Part shown: positions 33,760 to 42,655 of the stretch, piece after piece
How positions within the stretch are numbered: position 1 is the stretch's first letter
Layout: each line of letters starts with the position of its first letter
NCBI RefSeq assembly: GCF_031082405.1
Contig: NZ_JAVHJU010000056.1
Location: 1 to 64,000, forward strand
DNA length: 64,000 bases
Reading direction: 5' to 3'
From: Amycolatopsis sp. A133
GTDB lineage: Bacteria > Actinomycetota > Actinomycetes > Mycobacteriales > Pseudonocardiaceae
Position numbers and translations under genes: made by a program
The notes under the pieces: model-generated
What the model saw: the letters and a program-made list of their open reading frames with translations, nothing else
Told to the model about the DNA's origin: nothing
Database searches by the model: none

Positions 33760-34832
33760 GGACGCCTCCTTCCGAGCTTGCCGGCTGCCGGGCGCAGCGG
33801 GACGTCGAGTGCGTCGTAGAGGCCGGGTTCCGCCGCGGCCAGCCAGTCGATGGCGCCGACCAGGCGGCCGACGGCGGTGGCGTTCCCGCCCGCCGACCGG
33901 TTTTCGCCTTCGTCGGTGGCCTCGACGGTGACTTCGATGCGCGGCCGGCCTTCGATGATCACGCGGTGCGCGCCGTCGCCGCTGGGCGGTGCCGGCCAGT
34001 CGGGCGCGCACGCCGGGTGGATGCGGGTGACGTGCTCGATGACGATCCGCGGTTCGCCGTCGACGATGCCCTGCACCTCGAACCGCACCGCGCCCTGCGT
34101 GCCCTTTTCGAACTCGCCCATGGTCCGCGTGGTGACGGTTTTGTCCAGGGGCCGCCGATCCAGGGTCTCGCGCAGCTCGGTCACCTCGACGCCGAGGCCG
34201 CGCGCGATCAGCCGGACCTGCCCGCCCCACACCATCGACGGCACACCGGTCATCAGCATCGGCGGGTCGTAGTCCATCGGCTGGCCCATCCCGACCAGGT
34301 ACCGGACGGAGTCGGGCTGCTCGTAGGTCGAGTAGTCGAAGATCTCCTGGCAGCGGACGACGTCGACGTCCGTGCCGAGCCCGCTGATCAGCAGCGGCAG
34401 CACGTCGTTGCCCCAGCCGGGGTCGACGCCGGAGACGAACAGCGAGCCACCGCCGTCGGCGATCGCGGCGAGCACGGGATCCCGCAGCTCCGGGGGTGCG
34501 TTCCGCTGGTCGTAGAGGGGGTAGAGCGCCGGCGTCACGACGACCGCGCCCGCCCGGACCGCGCGCACGATGTCGGCGAGCGCGTCGTCGAACCGGACGT
34601 CGCCCGAAGCGGCGTAGACGATGGCGCGCGGACTCGTGGCCAGGACGGCGTCGATGTCGTCCGTCGCGGCGACACCCAGCGCACCGGCTCCGGCCAGCTC
34701 GCCGGCGTCCTTGCCGACCTTCGCTCTGTCGTGGACGAGCACCGCGGTCAGCTTCAGCGCCGGGTGGGCGTCGACGGCCCGGATGGCGGCCCGGCCGACG
34801 TTGCCCGTGCCCCACACGACTGTGGCAATCAT
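33756..34832 (-). CDS. Dihydrodipicolinate-reductase-like NAD(P) oxidoreductase
   Basis: A 358-residue protein with an N-terminal Rossmann fold (VVWGTGNVGRAAIRAV, about 5-20). DapB-like features include the SGVDPGWGNDVLPLLISG segment, but the lysine-pathway motif of true DapB is missing. It is close to the mycobacterial dihydrodipicolinate-reductase-like group that works in steroid or lipid catabolism loci; that link is family knowledge. Operon with the CMD gene. ATG 34832 is divergent from ilvD 114 bases away. Confidence 0.8.
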   Translation of the reverse strand: MIATVVWGTGNVGRAAIRAVDAHPALKLTAVLVHDRAKVGKDAGELAGAGALGVAATDDIDAVLATSPRAIVYAASGDVRFDDALADIVRAVRAGAVVVTPALYPLYDQRNAPPELRDPVLAAIADGGGSLFVSGVDPGWGNDVLPLLISGLGTDVDVVRCQEIFDYSTYEQPDSVRYLVGMGQPMDYDPPMLMTGVPSMVWGGQVRLIARGLGVEVTELRETLDRRPLDKTVTTRTMGEFEKGTQGAVRFEVQGIVDGEPRIVIEHVTRIHPACAPDWPAPPSGDGAHRVIIEGRPRIEVTVEATDEGENRSAGGNATAVGRLVGAIDWLAAAEPGLYDALDVPLRPAAGKLGRRRP

Positions 34833-34946
34833 GCTGCCGATGTTTTCGCCCGCTCGCGCGGGCGCGGTAGGACTTCGTTCCACCCAGCGGACCGCGCGTC
34901 CGTTGGTAACATGACCAGCGCCCGAACGTCGTATCGGAGGCCCGCG

Positions 34947-36638
34947 ATGACGATCGACCCGAAGCCCCGCAGCCGCACGGTGACCGACGGGATCGAGGCC
35001 GCGCCCGCCAGAGGCATGCTGCGCGCCGTCGGGATGGGGGACGGCGACTGGCGCAAGCCGATCATCGGCGTCGCCAGCTCGTGGAACGAGATCACGCCGT
35101 GCAACCTGTCGCTGGACCGGCTGGCCCAGGCGGCCAAGGAGGGCGTGCACGCGGGCGGCGGCTACCCGCTGCAGTTCGGCACCATCTCGGTGTCCGACGG
35201 CATCTCCATGGGCCACGACGGCATGCACTTCTCGCTGGTCTCCCGCGAGGTCATCGCCGACTCGGTCGAGACGGTGATGCAGGCCGAGCGGCTCGACGGC
35301 TCGATCCTGCTGGCCGGCTGCGACAAGTCGCTGCCGGGCATGCTGATGGCCGCCGCGCGCCTCGACCTGGCGTCGGTGTTCCTCTACGCGGGCACGATCG
35401 CCCCCGGCTGGGTGAAGCTCACCGACGGCTCCGAGAAGGACGTCACGCTCATCGACGCCTTCGAGGCGGTCGGCGCGTGCCGGGCGGGGCGGCTCGGGAC
35501 CGACGACCTAGACCGCATCGAACGCGCCATCTGCCCCGGTGAGGGCGCCTGCGGCGGGATGTACACCGCGAACACGATGGCGTCGGCGGCCGAAGCGATG
35601 GGGATGAGCATGCCGGGGTCGGCCGCGCCGCCATCCGCGGACCGCCGCCGCGACCACTACGCCCACCTTTCCGGCGAGGCCGTGGTCGGCCTGCTCGAAC
35701 GCGGCATCACCGCGCGCGACATCTTGACGCGCGAGGCGTTCGAGAACGCCATCACCGTCGTCATGGCCCTCGGCGGTTCGACCAACGCGGTGCTGCACCT
35801 GCTGGCCATCGCGCACGAAGCAAAGGTCGAGCTGACCCTGGACGACTTCAACCAGGTGGGCGACCGCGTCCCGCACCTGGGCGACCTGAAGCCGTTCGGC
35901 AAGTACGTCATGAACGACATCGACCGCCACGGCGGCATCCCGGTGCTGATGAAGGCGCTGCTGGACGAGGGCCTGCTCCACGGCGACGCGCTGACCGTCA
36001 CCGGCCGCACGGTGGCCGAGAACCTCGCCGAGCTCGACCCGGACCCGATCGACGGCGAGGTCCTGCGCCGGCTGGACAACCCGCTGCACCCGACCGGCGG
36101 CATCACCATCCTGCGCGGCTCGCTCGCGCCCGACGGCGCGGTCGTGAAGTCCGCCGGCTTCGACACCGCCGGCTTCGAGGGCCCGGCGCGCGTGTTCGAG
36201 CGCGAGCAGGAGGCGATGGCGGCGCTGAACGAGGGCCGGATCCAGGCCGGGGACGTCGTGATCATCCGGTACGAAGGCCCCAAGGGCGGGCCGGGCATGC
36301 GCGAGATGCTCGCGATCACCGCGGCGATCAAGGGCGCCGGGCTGGGCAAGGACGTGCTGCTGCTGACCGACGGGCGGTTCTCCGGCGGCACCACCGGCCT
36401 GTGCATCGGCCACGTCGCGCCGGAGGCGGTCGACGGCGGGCCGATCGCCTTCGTCCGCACCGGCGACCGGATCGCCGTCGACATCAAGGCGCGCAGCATC
36501 GACCTGCTGGTCGACGCCGCCGAGCTGGCCCGGCGCCGCGAAGGCTGGGAGCCGCTGCCGAACAAGTTCCCGGAAGGCGTGCTCGGCAAGTACGCGAAGC
36601 TCGTGCGGTCGTCGTCCTACGGGGCCGTCACGAGCTGA
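34947..36638 (+). CDS. ilvD: Dihydroxy-acid dehydratase
   Basis: A 563-residue Fe-S dehydratase of branched-chain amino acid and pantothenate synthesis, converting 2,3-dihydroxy-isovalerate and its homologue to 2-oxo acids. The three cluster-type Cys are at about 52 (TPCNLS), 125 (GCDKSLPG) and 202 (GEGACGGMYTANTM). The C-terminal swivel domain with FSGGTTGLCIGHVAPEA is complete. Length is as expected for IlvD. It stands alone here, as is common in actinobacteria. The 3' end overlaps the convergent AMP-ligase gene by 22 bases. Confidence 0.95.
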   Translation: MTIDPKPRSRTVTDGIEAAPARGMLRAVGMGDGDWRKPIIGVASSWNEITPCNLSLDRLAQAAKEGVHAGGGYPLQFGTISVSDGISMGHDGMHFSLVSREVIADSVETVMQAERLDGSILLAGCDKSLPGMLMAAARLDLASVFLYAGTIAPGWVKLTDGSEKDVTLIDAFEAVGACRAGRLGTDDLDRIERAICPGEGACGGMYTANTMASAAEAMGMSMPGSAAPPSADRRRDHYAHLSGEAVVGLLERGITARDILTREAFENAITVVMALGGSTNAVLHLLAIAHEAKVELTLDDFNQVGDRVPHLGDLKPFGKYVMNDIDRHGGIPVLMKALLDEGLLHGDALTVTGRTVAENLAELDPDPIDGEVLRRLDNPLHPTGGITILRGSLAPDGAVVKSAGFDTAGFEGPARVFEREQEAMAALNEGRIQAGDVVIIRYEGPKGGPGMREMLAITAAIKGAGLGKDVLLLTDGRFSGGTTGLCIGHVAPEAVDGGPIAFVRTGDRIAVDIKARSIDLLVDAAELARRREGWEPLPNKFPEGVLGKYAKLVRSSSYGAVTS

Positions 36639-37993
36639 ACGAGGGCGCGTTTGTCCACCTTGCCCACGTCGGTGAGCGGCAGCGCGTCGACGAAGTCCAC
36701 GGCCGCCGGGACGTAGTGCTCCTGGCCGAAGGCGGCCCGGGCGTGGGCTTTCAGGTCGTCTCCGGTCACCGCACCGGCCGCGACCACGACGGCGTGCAGC
36801 TGCCGGCCTTCGCCGGTGGCGAGGCCGAAGACGGCCGCGCTCCGGACCGCCGGGTGGGTCTCCAGAGCGTGTTCGACGACGGTCGTGGGCACCTTCGTGC
36901 CGTGCTCGCCGACCACGACGACGTCGTCGGCGCGGTCGAGCAGGTAGAGGTAGCCCTCGTCGTCGAAGCGGCCGAGGTCACCGGTGCGCAGCCAGCCCGC
37001 GCCGACGTCCGGGCCGCCGAGGTAACCGTCCATCATGGACAGCCCGCGGACCTCCACCTCGCCGTCGGTGATGCGCGCCTCCATCCCCGGCACGATCCGG
37101 CCGACCGAGCCCAGCCGCTCCGGCCGGTCGATCAGCTCGGCGGCGGAGACGCTCGCGATCATCGGGGCTTCGGTGAGGCCGTAGCCCTGGCCGACGACCG
37201 GGCCGAAGACGTCGAGGGCCTGGGCGAGCCGGTGCGGCGGCAGCGGCGCGGCACCGAGGGAGAGCGACCGCACGCTGGTGAGGTCGGTTTCCGGGCGCTT
37301 CGGGTGGTCCAGGACCGCGGCCAGCCGCGGCGGCGTCAGCGACAGCGTGTCGATCCGGTGCGTCTGGATCGCTTCAAGGACGGCTGCTGCGTCGAAGCCG
37401 TCGTGCACCACCACGGTGTCGAGCCGCAGCAGGGCGCCGAGCACGGTGGCGTTGCCGGTCATGTGGGTCATCGGCGCGACGAGCAGCGTGCGGCCTGGGC
37501 CGTCCGGCGACGGCGTGAAGATGGCCGCCATGCCGTCGTAGATGCCGCTGTGGCGGATGAGCTTCGGGGTGCCGGTGGTGCCGCCGGTGGGGAAGAGCAG
37601 GCGGACCGTGTCCGGCGGGTTCAGCGGCTCGGGAGCGCCGTCGAGGTCGTCCAGGGTGCGGACGTCGCCGGCGGGCCAGTCGTGCGGGCGGTCGGTGACG
37701 ACGGTGGCGCCGCTCGCCGCGGCGAGCCGGTCCCGCGTCGGCGCCGAGGCCGGGACCAGCAGCGCGGTCGCGCCGCGCAGGAGGGCCGCGAGCTGGACGA
37801 GCACCGTCTCGGGCCGGTTGCGGAGGTCGACGGCGACGGTGGCTTCAGTGCCGCCGAGGCCGCCGAGGCCGCCGTGCAGGCGGCGCAGCCGGTCGCGGGC
37901 CTGGTGGTAGGTGGTGACGCCGTCCTGGACGAACAGGGGGCGAGCACCGCCCTCGTCGAGAGCGGCGAGGACCTTGGCCAGGAAGAAGCTCAC
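36617..37993 (-). CDS. AMP-dependent acyl-CoA / carboxylate ligase
   Basis: A 458-residue ANL-superfamily adenylating enzyme. Motif A3 is LLFPTGGTTGTPKLIR, A5 is VGQGYGLTEAP, and A7 is WLRTGDLGRFDDEGYLYLLDR. The C-terminal catalytic Lys is in TDVGKVDKRALV. It is shorter than typical ligases of about 520 residues, with a compact N-terminal domain. The substrate is probably an aryl or fatty acid, not determinable here. No carrier-protein or partner gene is adjacent. Shares its 3' end with ilvD on the opposite strand. Confidence 0.85.
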   Translation of the reverse strand: MSFFLAKVLAALDEGGARPLFVQDGVTTYHQARDRLRRLHGGLGGLGGTEATVAVDLRNRPETVLVQLAALLRGATALLVPASAPTRDRLAAASGATVVTDRPHDWPAGDVRTLDDLDGAPEPLNPPDTVRLLFPTGGTTGTPKLIRHSGIYDGMAAIFTPSPDGPGRTLLVAPMTHMTGNATVLGALLRLDTVVVHDGFDAAAVLEAIQTHRIDTLSLTPPRLAAVLDHPKRPETDLTSVRSLSLGAAPLPPHRLAQALDVFGPVVGQGYGLTEAPMIASVSAAELIDRPERLGSVGRIVPGMEARITDGEVEVRGLSMMDGYLGGPDVGAGWLRTGDLGRFDDEGYLYLLDRADDVVVVGEHGTKVPTTVVEHALETHPAVRSAAVFGLATGEGRQLHAVVVAAGAVTGDDLKAHARAAFGQEHYVPAAVDFVDALPLTDVGKVDKRALVQLVTAP

Positions 37994-38006
37994 CCGGCGA
38001 CGGTAC

Positions 38007-38420
38007 TCAGTCCTGGTAGGAGAGCTTCGCCAGTTCCTCGTCGAAGTCGAACCAGTCGGTCTCGCTGCCGGCCGGGATGACGTCGTAGGTCCGGTCGAGG
38101 AAGGCCGCGATCTCCTTCGCGGGCGCTTCGAGCACGGCGGCGCCGTCGGGGGAGCTCAGCTCCACGACGATCAGCGCGGGGTCGCCGGCCGGGCCGATGC
38201 GCACGTCGCCGTCGCCGCAGCGGCCGAGCAGGCCGTCGGCGAGCAGGTCGCGGCCGAAGAGCCACCGGACGGCGCTCGGGCCGGCGTGCAGCACCACGGC
38301 GACCGCGTACGGGTCAAGGGTGTCGTACTCCAGCTCGGCCGGCACCGGTCGCGGCCCGGCCCCGAAGGTGCGCAGGGCGAAGTTGATGCTGGCGCTGGTC
38401 ACGGTGTTCGGGTCGGCCAT
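38007..38420 (-). CDS. SsgA-like sporulation/cell-division protein (SALP)
   Basis: A 137-residue protein of the SsgA/SsgB family, which in Streptomyces directs FtsZ placement at sporulation septa. Signature parts are PVPAELEYDTLDPYAVAVVL, the AVRWLFGRDLLADGL helix strand and DVRIGPAGDPALIVVELSSP. The length agrees with SALPs of 130-145 residues. ATG 38420 follows AGGGG. This family occurs only in sporulating and related actinomycetes, so it supports the taxonomic guess. Confidence 0.9.
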   Translation of the reverse strand: MADPNTVTSASINFALRTFGAGPRPVPAELEYDTLDPYAVAVVLHAGPSAVRWLFGRDLLADGLLGRCGDGDVRIGPAGDPALIVVELSSPDGAAVLEAPAKEIAAFLDRTYDVIPAGSETDWFDFDEELAKLSYQD

Positions 38421-38744
38421 GGTGGCCCCTTTGCTACTGGTCGGTTAACTTCGTCTGGTTCCAGGGATAACCCATAGTCAGTTCAACGCCCAGCGATCCG
38501 AAAAACTTTCACACGCGAGGGTGATCAAGAAGTGGCCGAGGTCACCTTCCGCGTGGCCGAAAGGGCAGCTTCCTCACTGATCGTGAGCGTTCGTGACTGA
38601 CCCTTCGGAGCCGCGTCACCGCCGGATGGGTCCGGGCACCGCAGTTGCGCCTTCCGGGTGGGATGGGTCACCCCGCACCAGTCCGAGCCGCCGTCCGGCC
38701 GCGAACCCTTCGTGGGAAGCGGAATGACGTGGAGGGTGCCGGGC
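38421..38744. other. Non-coding region before sigK
   Basis: No gene is visible between the divergent ssgA-like and sigK genes. It holds a CCAGGGATAACCC stretch and a relatively AT-rich segment (GAAAAACTTTCACACG, 38501-38516), where promoters could be. A SigK autoregulatory element is expected but I could not identify a convincing consensus. Confidence 0.5.
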
Positions 38745-39341
38745 ATGGGTGAGCGTGGGCGGTTGCGGCTGCAACCGGACGAGGCGCCGGCACCCGTGCC
38801 GAGCGCCGAAGAGCTGCTCGGGCGGGTCGCGGCGGGGGACGAGACGGCGTTCGCGTCGCTCTACGACCTCGTCGCCGGCCCGGTGCTCGGCCTGGCGACG
38901 CGCGTGCTGCGCAGCCACGCCCAGGCCGAGGAGGTGGCGCAGGAAGTGCTGGTGGAGGTGTGGCGCAAGGCCACGAGGTACGAGCCGGGGCGCGGCAGCG
39001 CGCTGTCGTGGGTGCTGACCATCGCGCACCGCCGGGCCGTGGACCGCGTGCGCTCGCACCAGGCCGGCGTCGACCGGGAGGAGCGGGCCGGCCTGATGGA
39101 CGTGCGGCGGCCGTTCGACGAGGTCACCGAGTCCACTTTGGCCGGTCTGGAGCAGCAGCGGGTGCGGCAGTGCCTGGCCGCGCTGACCGACCTGCAACGC
39201 GAGTCGATCGTGCTGGCCTACTACAACGGCTACACCTACCCCGAGGTCGCGGAGGTCCTGAAGGTCGCGCCGGGCACCGTGAAGACCCGCATCCGCGACG
39301 GCCTGATCCGGCTGCGCGACTGCCTGGGGGTGGACCGATGA
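38745..39341 (+). CDS. sigK: ECF sigma factor SigK
   Basis: A 198-residue ECF sigma factor. Region 2 is ASLYDLVAGPVLGLATRVLR through AQAEEVAQEVLVEVW; region 4 is LTDLQRESIVLAYYNGYTY followed by the HTH with VAPGTVKTRIRDGLIRL. The gene order sigma factor-RskA-like anti-sigma-FAS1 lipoprotein identifies it as SigK. Start at ATG 38745 with GGAGGG ahead; ATG 38724 would add seven residues. Stop overlaps the anti-sigma start (ATGA). Confidence 0.88.
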   Translation: MGERGRLRLQPDEAPAPVPSAEELLGRVAAGDETAFASLYDLVAGPVLGLATRVLRSHAQAEEVAQEVLVEVWRKATRYEPGRGSALSWVLTIAHRRAVDRVRSHQAGVDREERAGLMDVRRPFDEVTESTLAGLEQQRVRQCLAALTDLQRESIVLAYYNGYTYPEVAEVLKVAPGTVKTRIRDGLIRLRDCLGVDR

Positions 39342-40021
39342 CCGCCGAGCTGCACATGCTGACCGGGGCGTACGCACTGGACGCGGTGTCCGGTGCGGAG
39401 CGTTCGGAGTTCGAACGCCACCTCGGGGAGTGCGCCGCCTGCCGCCAGGAGGTGGCCGAACTGCAGTCGACCGGCGCGCGGCTGGCCGTGGCCGCCGCGG
39501 TGGACCCGCCCCCGGAGCTGAAGCTCGTGGTCCTCGCCGGCGTGGCCCGCACCCGGCAGCTGCCGCCGAGGGTGCCGGTGGTCCGGCGCTTGAGCCGGGC
39601 CAAGACGTGGCAGGTGCGCTTCGCGCTCTTCGGCGCCGCTGCGGCGGCCGTGGTGGCGGTGGCGGTCGGCTTGCAGTCCACCGCACCCGCGCCCGTCGAC
39701 TCGGTGTTGTCCGCGCCGGACGCCGCCGCGATCCAGGGTGTCGGCGAGGGGCACGCGACTCTTGTCGTCTCGCGCAGCCGGAACCAGGCCGTGCTGCTCG
39801 CGTCGGACCTGCCCGCGCTCGACGCCGGCCACGTCTACCAGGTGTGGCTGATCGGCAAGGGCGGCGCGCACTCGGCCGGGCTCATGACGTCGGAGGCGTC
39901 GCAGCGGATGCTCGTGGCCCAGCTCCCACCGGACGTGGACCGGATCGGCATCACCGTCGAGCCCGCGGGCGGCTCGGCCGGCCCGACGACACCGGCGGTC
40001 ACTCGCATTTCCCTCGTTTAA
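39338..40021 (+). CDS. rskA: Membrane anti-sigma factor RskA
   Basis: A 227-residue anti-sigma factor of the ZAS/RskA type. The N-terminal zinc motif is His28-x3-Cys32-x2-Cys35 in ERHLGECAACRQ. One membrane helix is at about 93-112 (FALFGAAAAAVVAVAVGLQS). The external RskA domain ends with ITVEPAGGSAGPT. It should hold SigK at the membrane until cut by regulated proteolysis (site-2-type), as known in mycobacteria. ATGA overlap with sigK fixes a coupled start. Confidence 0.93.
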   Translation: MTAELHMLTGAYALDAVSGAERSEFERHLGECAACRQEVAELQSTGARLAVAAAVDPPPELKLVVLAGVARTRQLPPRVPVVRRLSRAKTWQVRFALFGAAAAAVVAVAVGLQSTAPAPVDSVLSAPDAAAIQGVGEGHATLVVSRSRNQAVLLASDLPALDAGHVYQVWLIGKGGAHSAGLMTSEASQRMLVAQLPPDVDRIGITVEPAGGSAGPTTPAVTRISLV

Positions 40022-40190
40022 ACGTGTTCGGCTGCGAATTGTAGGCCAAGAAGGCATCGATCAACACAATCGCGCATCGCCTTCACAGTGCCGGTGACCC
40101 GGATCACCCGAATGGGGGCAATCCGGTTTTCCGGTAGTTCCGAATCCAGGGCAAGAAGCAATTATTCAGCCGCTTATGGGAGTGATTTTT

Positions 40191-40865
40191 GTGACCAAGC
40201 TCCGTGTCGCCGGCATCGGCGTCACCGCCGTTGCCGCCCTTTCGCTGACCGCGTGCAGCGGTAGCGACACCGCTTCGTCGGGCAGTTCCAGCAGCTCGAT
40301 GGCACCGTCGTCGTCGATGGCCGCGCCGTCGTCCAGCATGGCTTCCGGTGCCGCCGACGGCATGACCACCAACGCCGACGTGTTCGGCCCGGCCTGTTCG
40401 CAGCTGCCGCAGGGCTCCGCGCCGGGGTCGCTGGACTCGATGGGGCCGCAGCCGGTCGCCTCGGCCGCGTCGACGAACCCGCTGCTGACCAAGCTGGTGG
40501 CGGCGGTCAAGGCCACGAACCTGGTCGACACGCTCAACAGCCAGGAGGCCATCACGGTCTTCGCGCCGGCCGACCCCGCGTTCGCCGCGCTGGGCGACGC
40601 GAAGTTCAACGAGCTGGCCGGCAAGCCCGCCGAGCTGTCGCCGATCCTGCAGTACCACGTCGTCGGCAAGCGCTACGACGGCAAGGGGCTCGCCACCGCG
40701 GGCTCGGTCGACACCCTGAACACCGCCGGCGGGCCGGTGAAGATCGAGGGCTCGGGCGACAACATGACGATCAACGGCGCGAAGATCCTGTGCGGCAACA
40801 TCCCCACCAAGAACGCCACCGTCTTCGTGATCGACAAGGTGCTCACGCCGGGCACCAACAAGTAA
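40191..40865 (+). CDS. FAS1-domain lipoprotein, MPT83/MPT70-like
   Basis: A 224-residue secreted lipoprotein. The lipobox is LSLTAC with Cys22, followed by a Ser/Met/Ala linker with SSSM repeats (about 35-58) and a fasciclin domain (about 85-224) with AITVFAPADPAFAAL and ILQYHVVGKRYDG. In mycobacteria SigK drives the FAS1 proteins MPT70 and MPT83. Here the gene directly follows rskA, 169 bases away. GTG 40191 is chosen since GGGAG lies eight bases before; ATG 40176 lacks a ribosome site. Abuts the stop of the convergent LLM gene. Confidence 0.88.
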   Translation: MTKLRVAGIGVTAVAALSLTACSGSDTASSGSSSSSMAPSSSMAAPSSSMASGAADGMTTNADVFGPACSQLPQGSAPGSLDSMGPQPVASAASTNPLLTKLVAAVKATNLVDTLNSQEAITVFAPADPAFAALGDAKFNELAGKPAELSPILQYHVVGKRYDGKGLATAGSVDTLNTAGGPVKIEGSGDNMTINGAKILCGNIPTKNATVFVIDKVLTPGTNK

Positions 40866-40866
40866 G

Positions 40867-41865
40867 TCAGGTTAGCCGGCCGAGTGCCGGGCCGAGCCGT
40901 TCCGCGATGTCGGTGAGGATCTGCACGTAATCTTCGTGTTCGAAGGTGAACGGCAGGGCGAAAGCCACCTCGTCGACCTCGCGGAACGCGGCGTGTCCGT
41001 GCAGCCGCTCGGCGATTTCGGCGGACGTGCCGACGAAGTCGGGGGAGAACAGCATGCGCGCGGGGCCCTGGGGCTCTGCGGTGCGGGGAAGCCGTTTTGC
41101 GGCGTATTCCTCGTATTTCGCCCGCTGTTCCGGCGTCGCGCTGTCGGTCGGGATGACGACCAGGCCCTGCGAGATGCGTCCGGCGGGGTGGTGCTCGCGG
41201 AACGTCCGGATGTGCGAGAGCTGGATCTCGGCGAAGTCGGTGCTCTCGCCTTCGGCCTTGACCACGCTGCTGGTCAGGAAGTTCATCCGGTGCTCGCCGG
41301 CCCACTCGGCCGAGCGCAGGCTCGCACCGCCGTACCAGAGGCGGTCGCCGAGGCCCGGCGACTGCGGCTGCACCCGGTCGGAGAACACCTCGAAACCGGC
41401 GGTGCCGCTGAACTCCGTCGCCGGCTCGCCGCGCACGAAGCCCAGCAGCCGTCGCACGCGGTCGTAGGAGAAGTCTTCGACGTCCGCCGTGCCGGGGTAG
41501 AGGGCGTGCTTGACCTCGTCCCAGCGCATCGGCGGCCCGACGCTGATCCCGGGGTTGAGCCGCCCGCCGGAGAGCAGGTCGACGGTGGCGAGGTCTTCGG
41601 CCAGCCGCAGCGGGTTCTCCCAGCCCAGCGGGATGACGGCGGTCCCGAGCTCGATCCGCGTGGTCCGCTGCGACGCGGCGGCGAGCACCGCGACCGGCGA
41701 GGAGATGCCGTACTGCAGGTGCCGGTGCCGCACCCAGGCGCTGTCGAACCCGAGCCGTTCGCCCAGTTCGATGATCTCCAGCGTCGCCTCGTGCCCCCGG
41801 CGCGGGTCGGCCGCGTCGAACAGGCCGATGGTCAGGAAGCCGAGCTTCCGCAGTGGTCGTGACAC
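40867..41865 (-). CDS. LLM-class flavin-dependent oxidoreductase
   Basis: A 332-residue luciferase-like monooxygenase (TIM barrel, F420 or FMN). LGFDSAWVRHRHLQYGISSP, RIELGTAVIPLGWENP and GGRLNPGISVGPPMRWDE segments match the family, and a LWYGGASLRSAEWAGEH segment follows. Substrate unknown. GTG start. It is read towards the FAS1 gene and upstream of the TetR gene's transcript start region, on the same strand as TetR; 33 bases separate its start from the TetR stop, so the two may be co-transcribed. Confidence 0.88.
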   Translation of the reverse strand: MSRPLRKLGFLTIGLFDAADPRRGHEATLEIIELGERLGFDSAWVRHRHLQYGISSPVAVLAAASQRTTRIELGTAVIPLGWENPLRLAEDLATVDLLSGGRLNPGISVGPPMRWDEVKHALYPGTADVEDFSYDRVRRLLGFVRGEPATEFSGTAGFEVFSDRVQPQSPGLGDRLWYGGASLRSAEWAGEHRMNFLTSSVVKAEGESTDFAEIQLSHIRTFREHHPAGRISQGLVVIPTDSATPEQRAKYEEYAAKRLPRTAEPQGPARMLFSPDFVGTSAEIAERLHGHAAFREVDEVAFALPFTFEHEDYVQILTDIAERLGPALGRLT

Positions 41866-41898
41866 GCTCCCGATTCTGCCCCCGGGGAGCAGGGCGTC

Positions 41899-42564
41899 TC
41901 AGTCCCCGGACTCTCGCAGCCGGTCCAGGCCGTCGAGGATCAGGTCCAAGCCGAACTCGAACTCCGCCTGGTCGTCGCACCAGCCCAGCGTCGACTCCGG
42001 GTCGTCGTGGGCGATTTCGCCCAGCATCGCCACCAGGTTCGGCAGCCGGCCGGCCAGTTCCGCCGGTACCTCCGCCGACGCGCCCGCGTTCGGGTCGAAC
42101 AGCTCCTGGCTGAACCCCAGCGCGCGGCTGCCCAGTGCGTGCAGCGCGTGGTGGATCCGGTCGTGGGAAAACCCGCCCTCGCGCATCAGGGCGACCAGGC
42201 CGTCGTAGTACTTCAGCACCGCCGTGCTCGTCGACGAACGCGTGCCGAACAGCTCCGGCGCCCAGCGGTGGCGGAGGAACACCTGCCGCGCCGCGAGGAT
42301 GCGCCGGCGGGCCGTCTGCTTCCAGTCCGGGCCGCGGTCCGCGCGGGCCGCCGCGGCGTTGACCTCCTCGGCCACGACCTCGACGATCCCGTCGAGCACG
42401 TCTTCCTTCTTGGCCACGTGGTAGTAGAGCGACATCGCCTCGGCGCCGAGCTCTTCGGCGAGCCGTCGCATCGTCACCGCGCGCAGGCCGTGCTCGTCGG
42501 CGAGTTCGACGGCCGCCCGCAGCACGCGCTCCCGGCTCAGCGGGGCGCGGGCTTCGGCGGTCAC
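41899..42564 (-). CDS. TetR-family regulator
   Basis: A 221-residue TetR protein; HTH is VLRAAVELADEHGLRAVTMR with the LYYHVAKKEDVLDGIV recognition region, of the TetR_C (tetracyclin-repressor-like C-terminal) subgroup with a LGSRALGFSQELFD ligand domain. GTG start at 42564. Divergent from the alcohol dehydrogenase 91 bases away, with repeats of CTTAC-N3-GTAAG between, so it probably represses that gene and the LLM gene downstream. Confidence 0.88.
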   Translation of the reverse strand: MTAEARAPLSRERVLRAAVELADEHGLRAVTMRRLAEELGAEAMSLYYHVAKKEDVLDGIVEVVAEEVNAAAARADRGPDWKQTARRRILAARQVFLRHRWAPELFGTRSSTSTAVLKYYDGLVALMREGGFSHDRIHHALHALGSRALGFSQELFDPNAGASAEVPAELAGRLPNLVAMLGEIAHDDPESTLGWCDDQAEFEFGLDLILDGLDRLRESGD

Positions 42565-42573
42565 GGCTCAGAT

Positions 42574-42646
42574 CGTACAACGTAAGGCCCCCTTGACCAC
42601 GGATACGTTGCGAAGCTACCTTACGACGTAAGACTTACAACGTAAG
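42574..42646. promoter_or_regulatory. TetR operator cluster
   Basis: CTTACGACGTAAG (42620-42632) is a perfect palindrome, and CTTACAACGTAAG (42634-42646) is a near-perfect one two bases later. CGTACAACGTAAG (42574-42586) is a partial third copy near the TetR start. They fill the divergent promoter region; the last one abuts the GGGAG ribosome site of the dehydrogenase gene. Confidence 0.72.
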
Positions 42647-42655
42647 GGAGATGTC

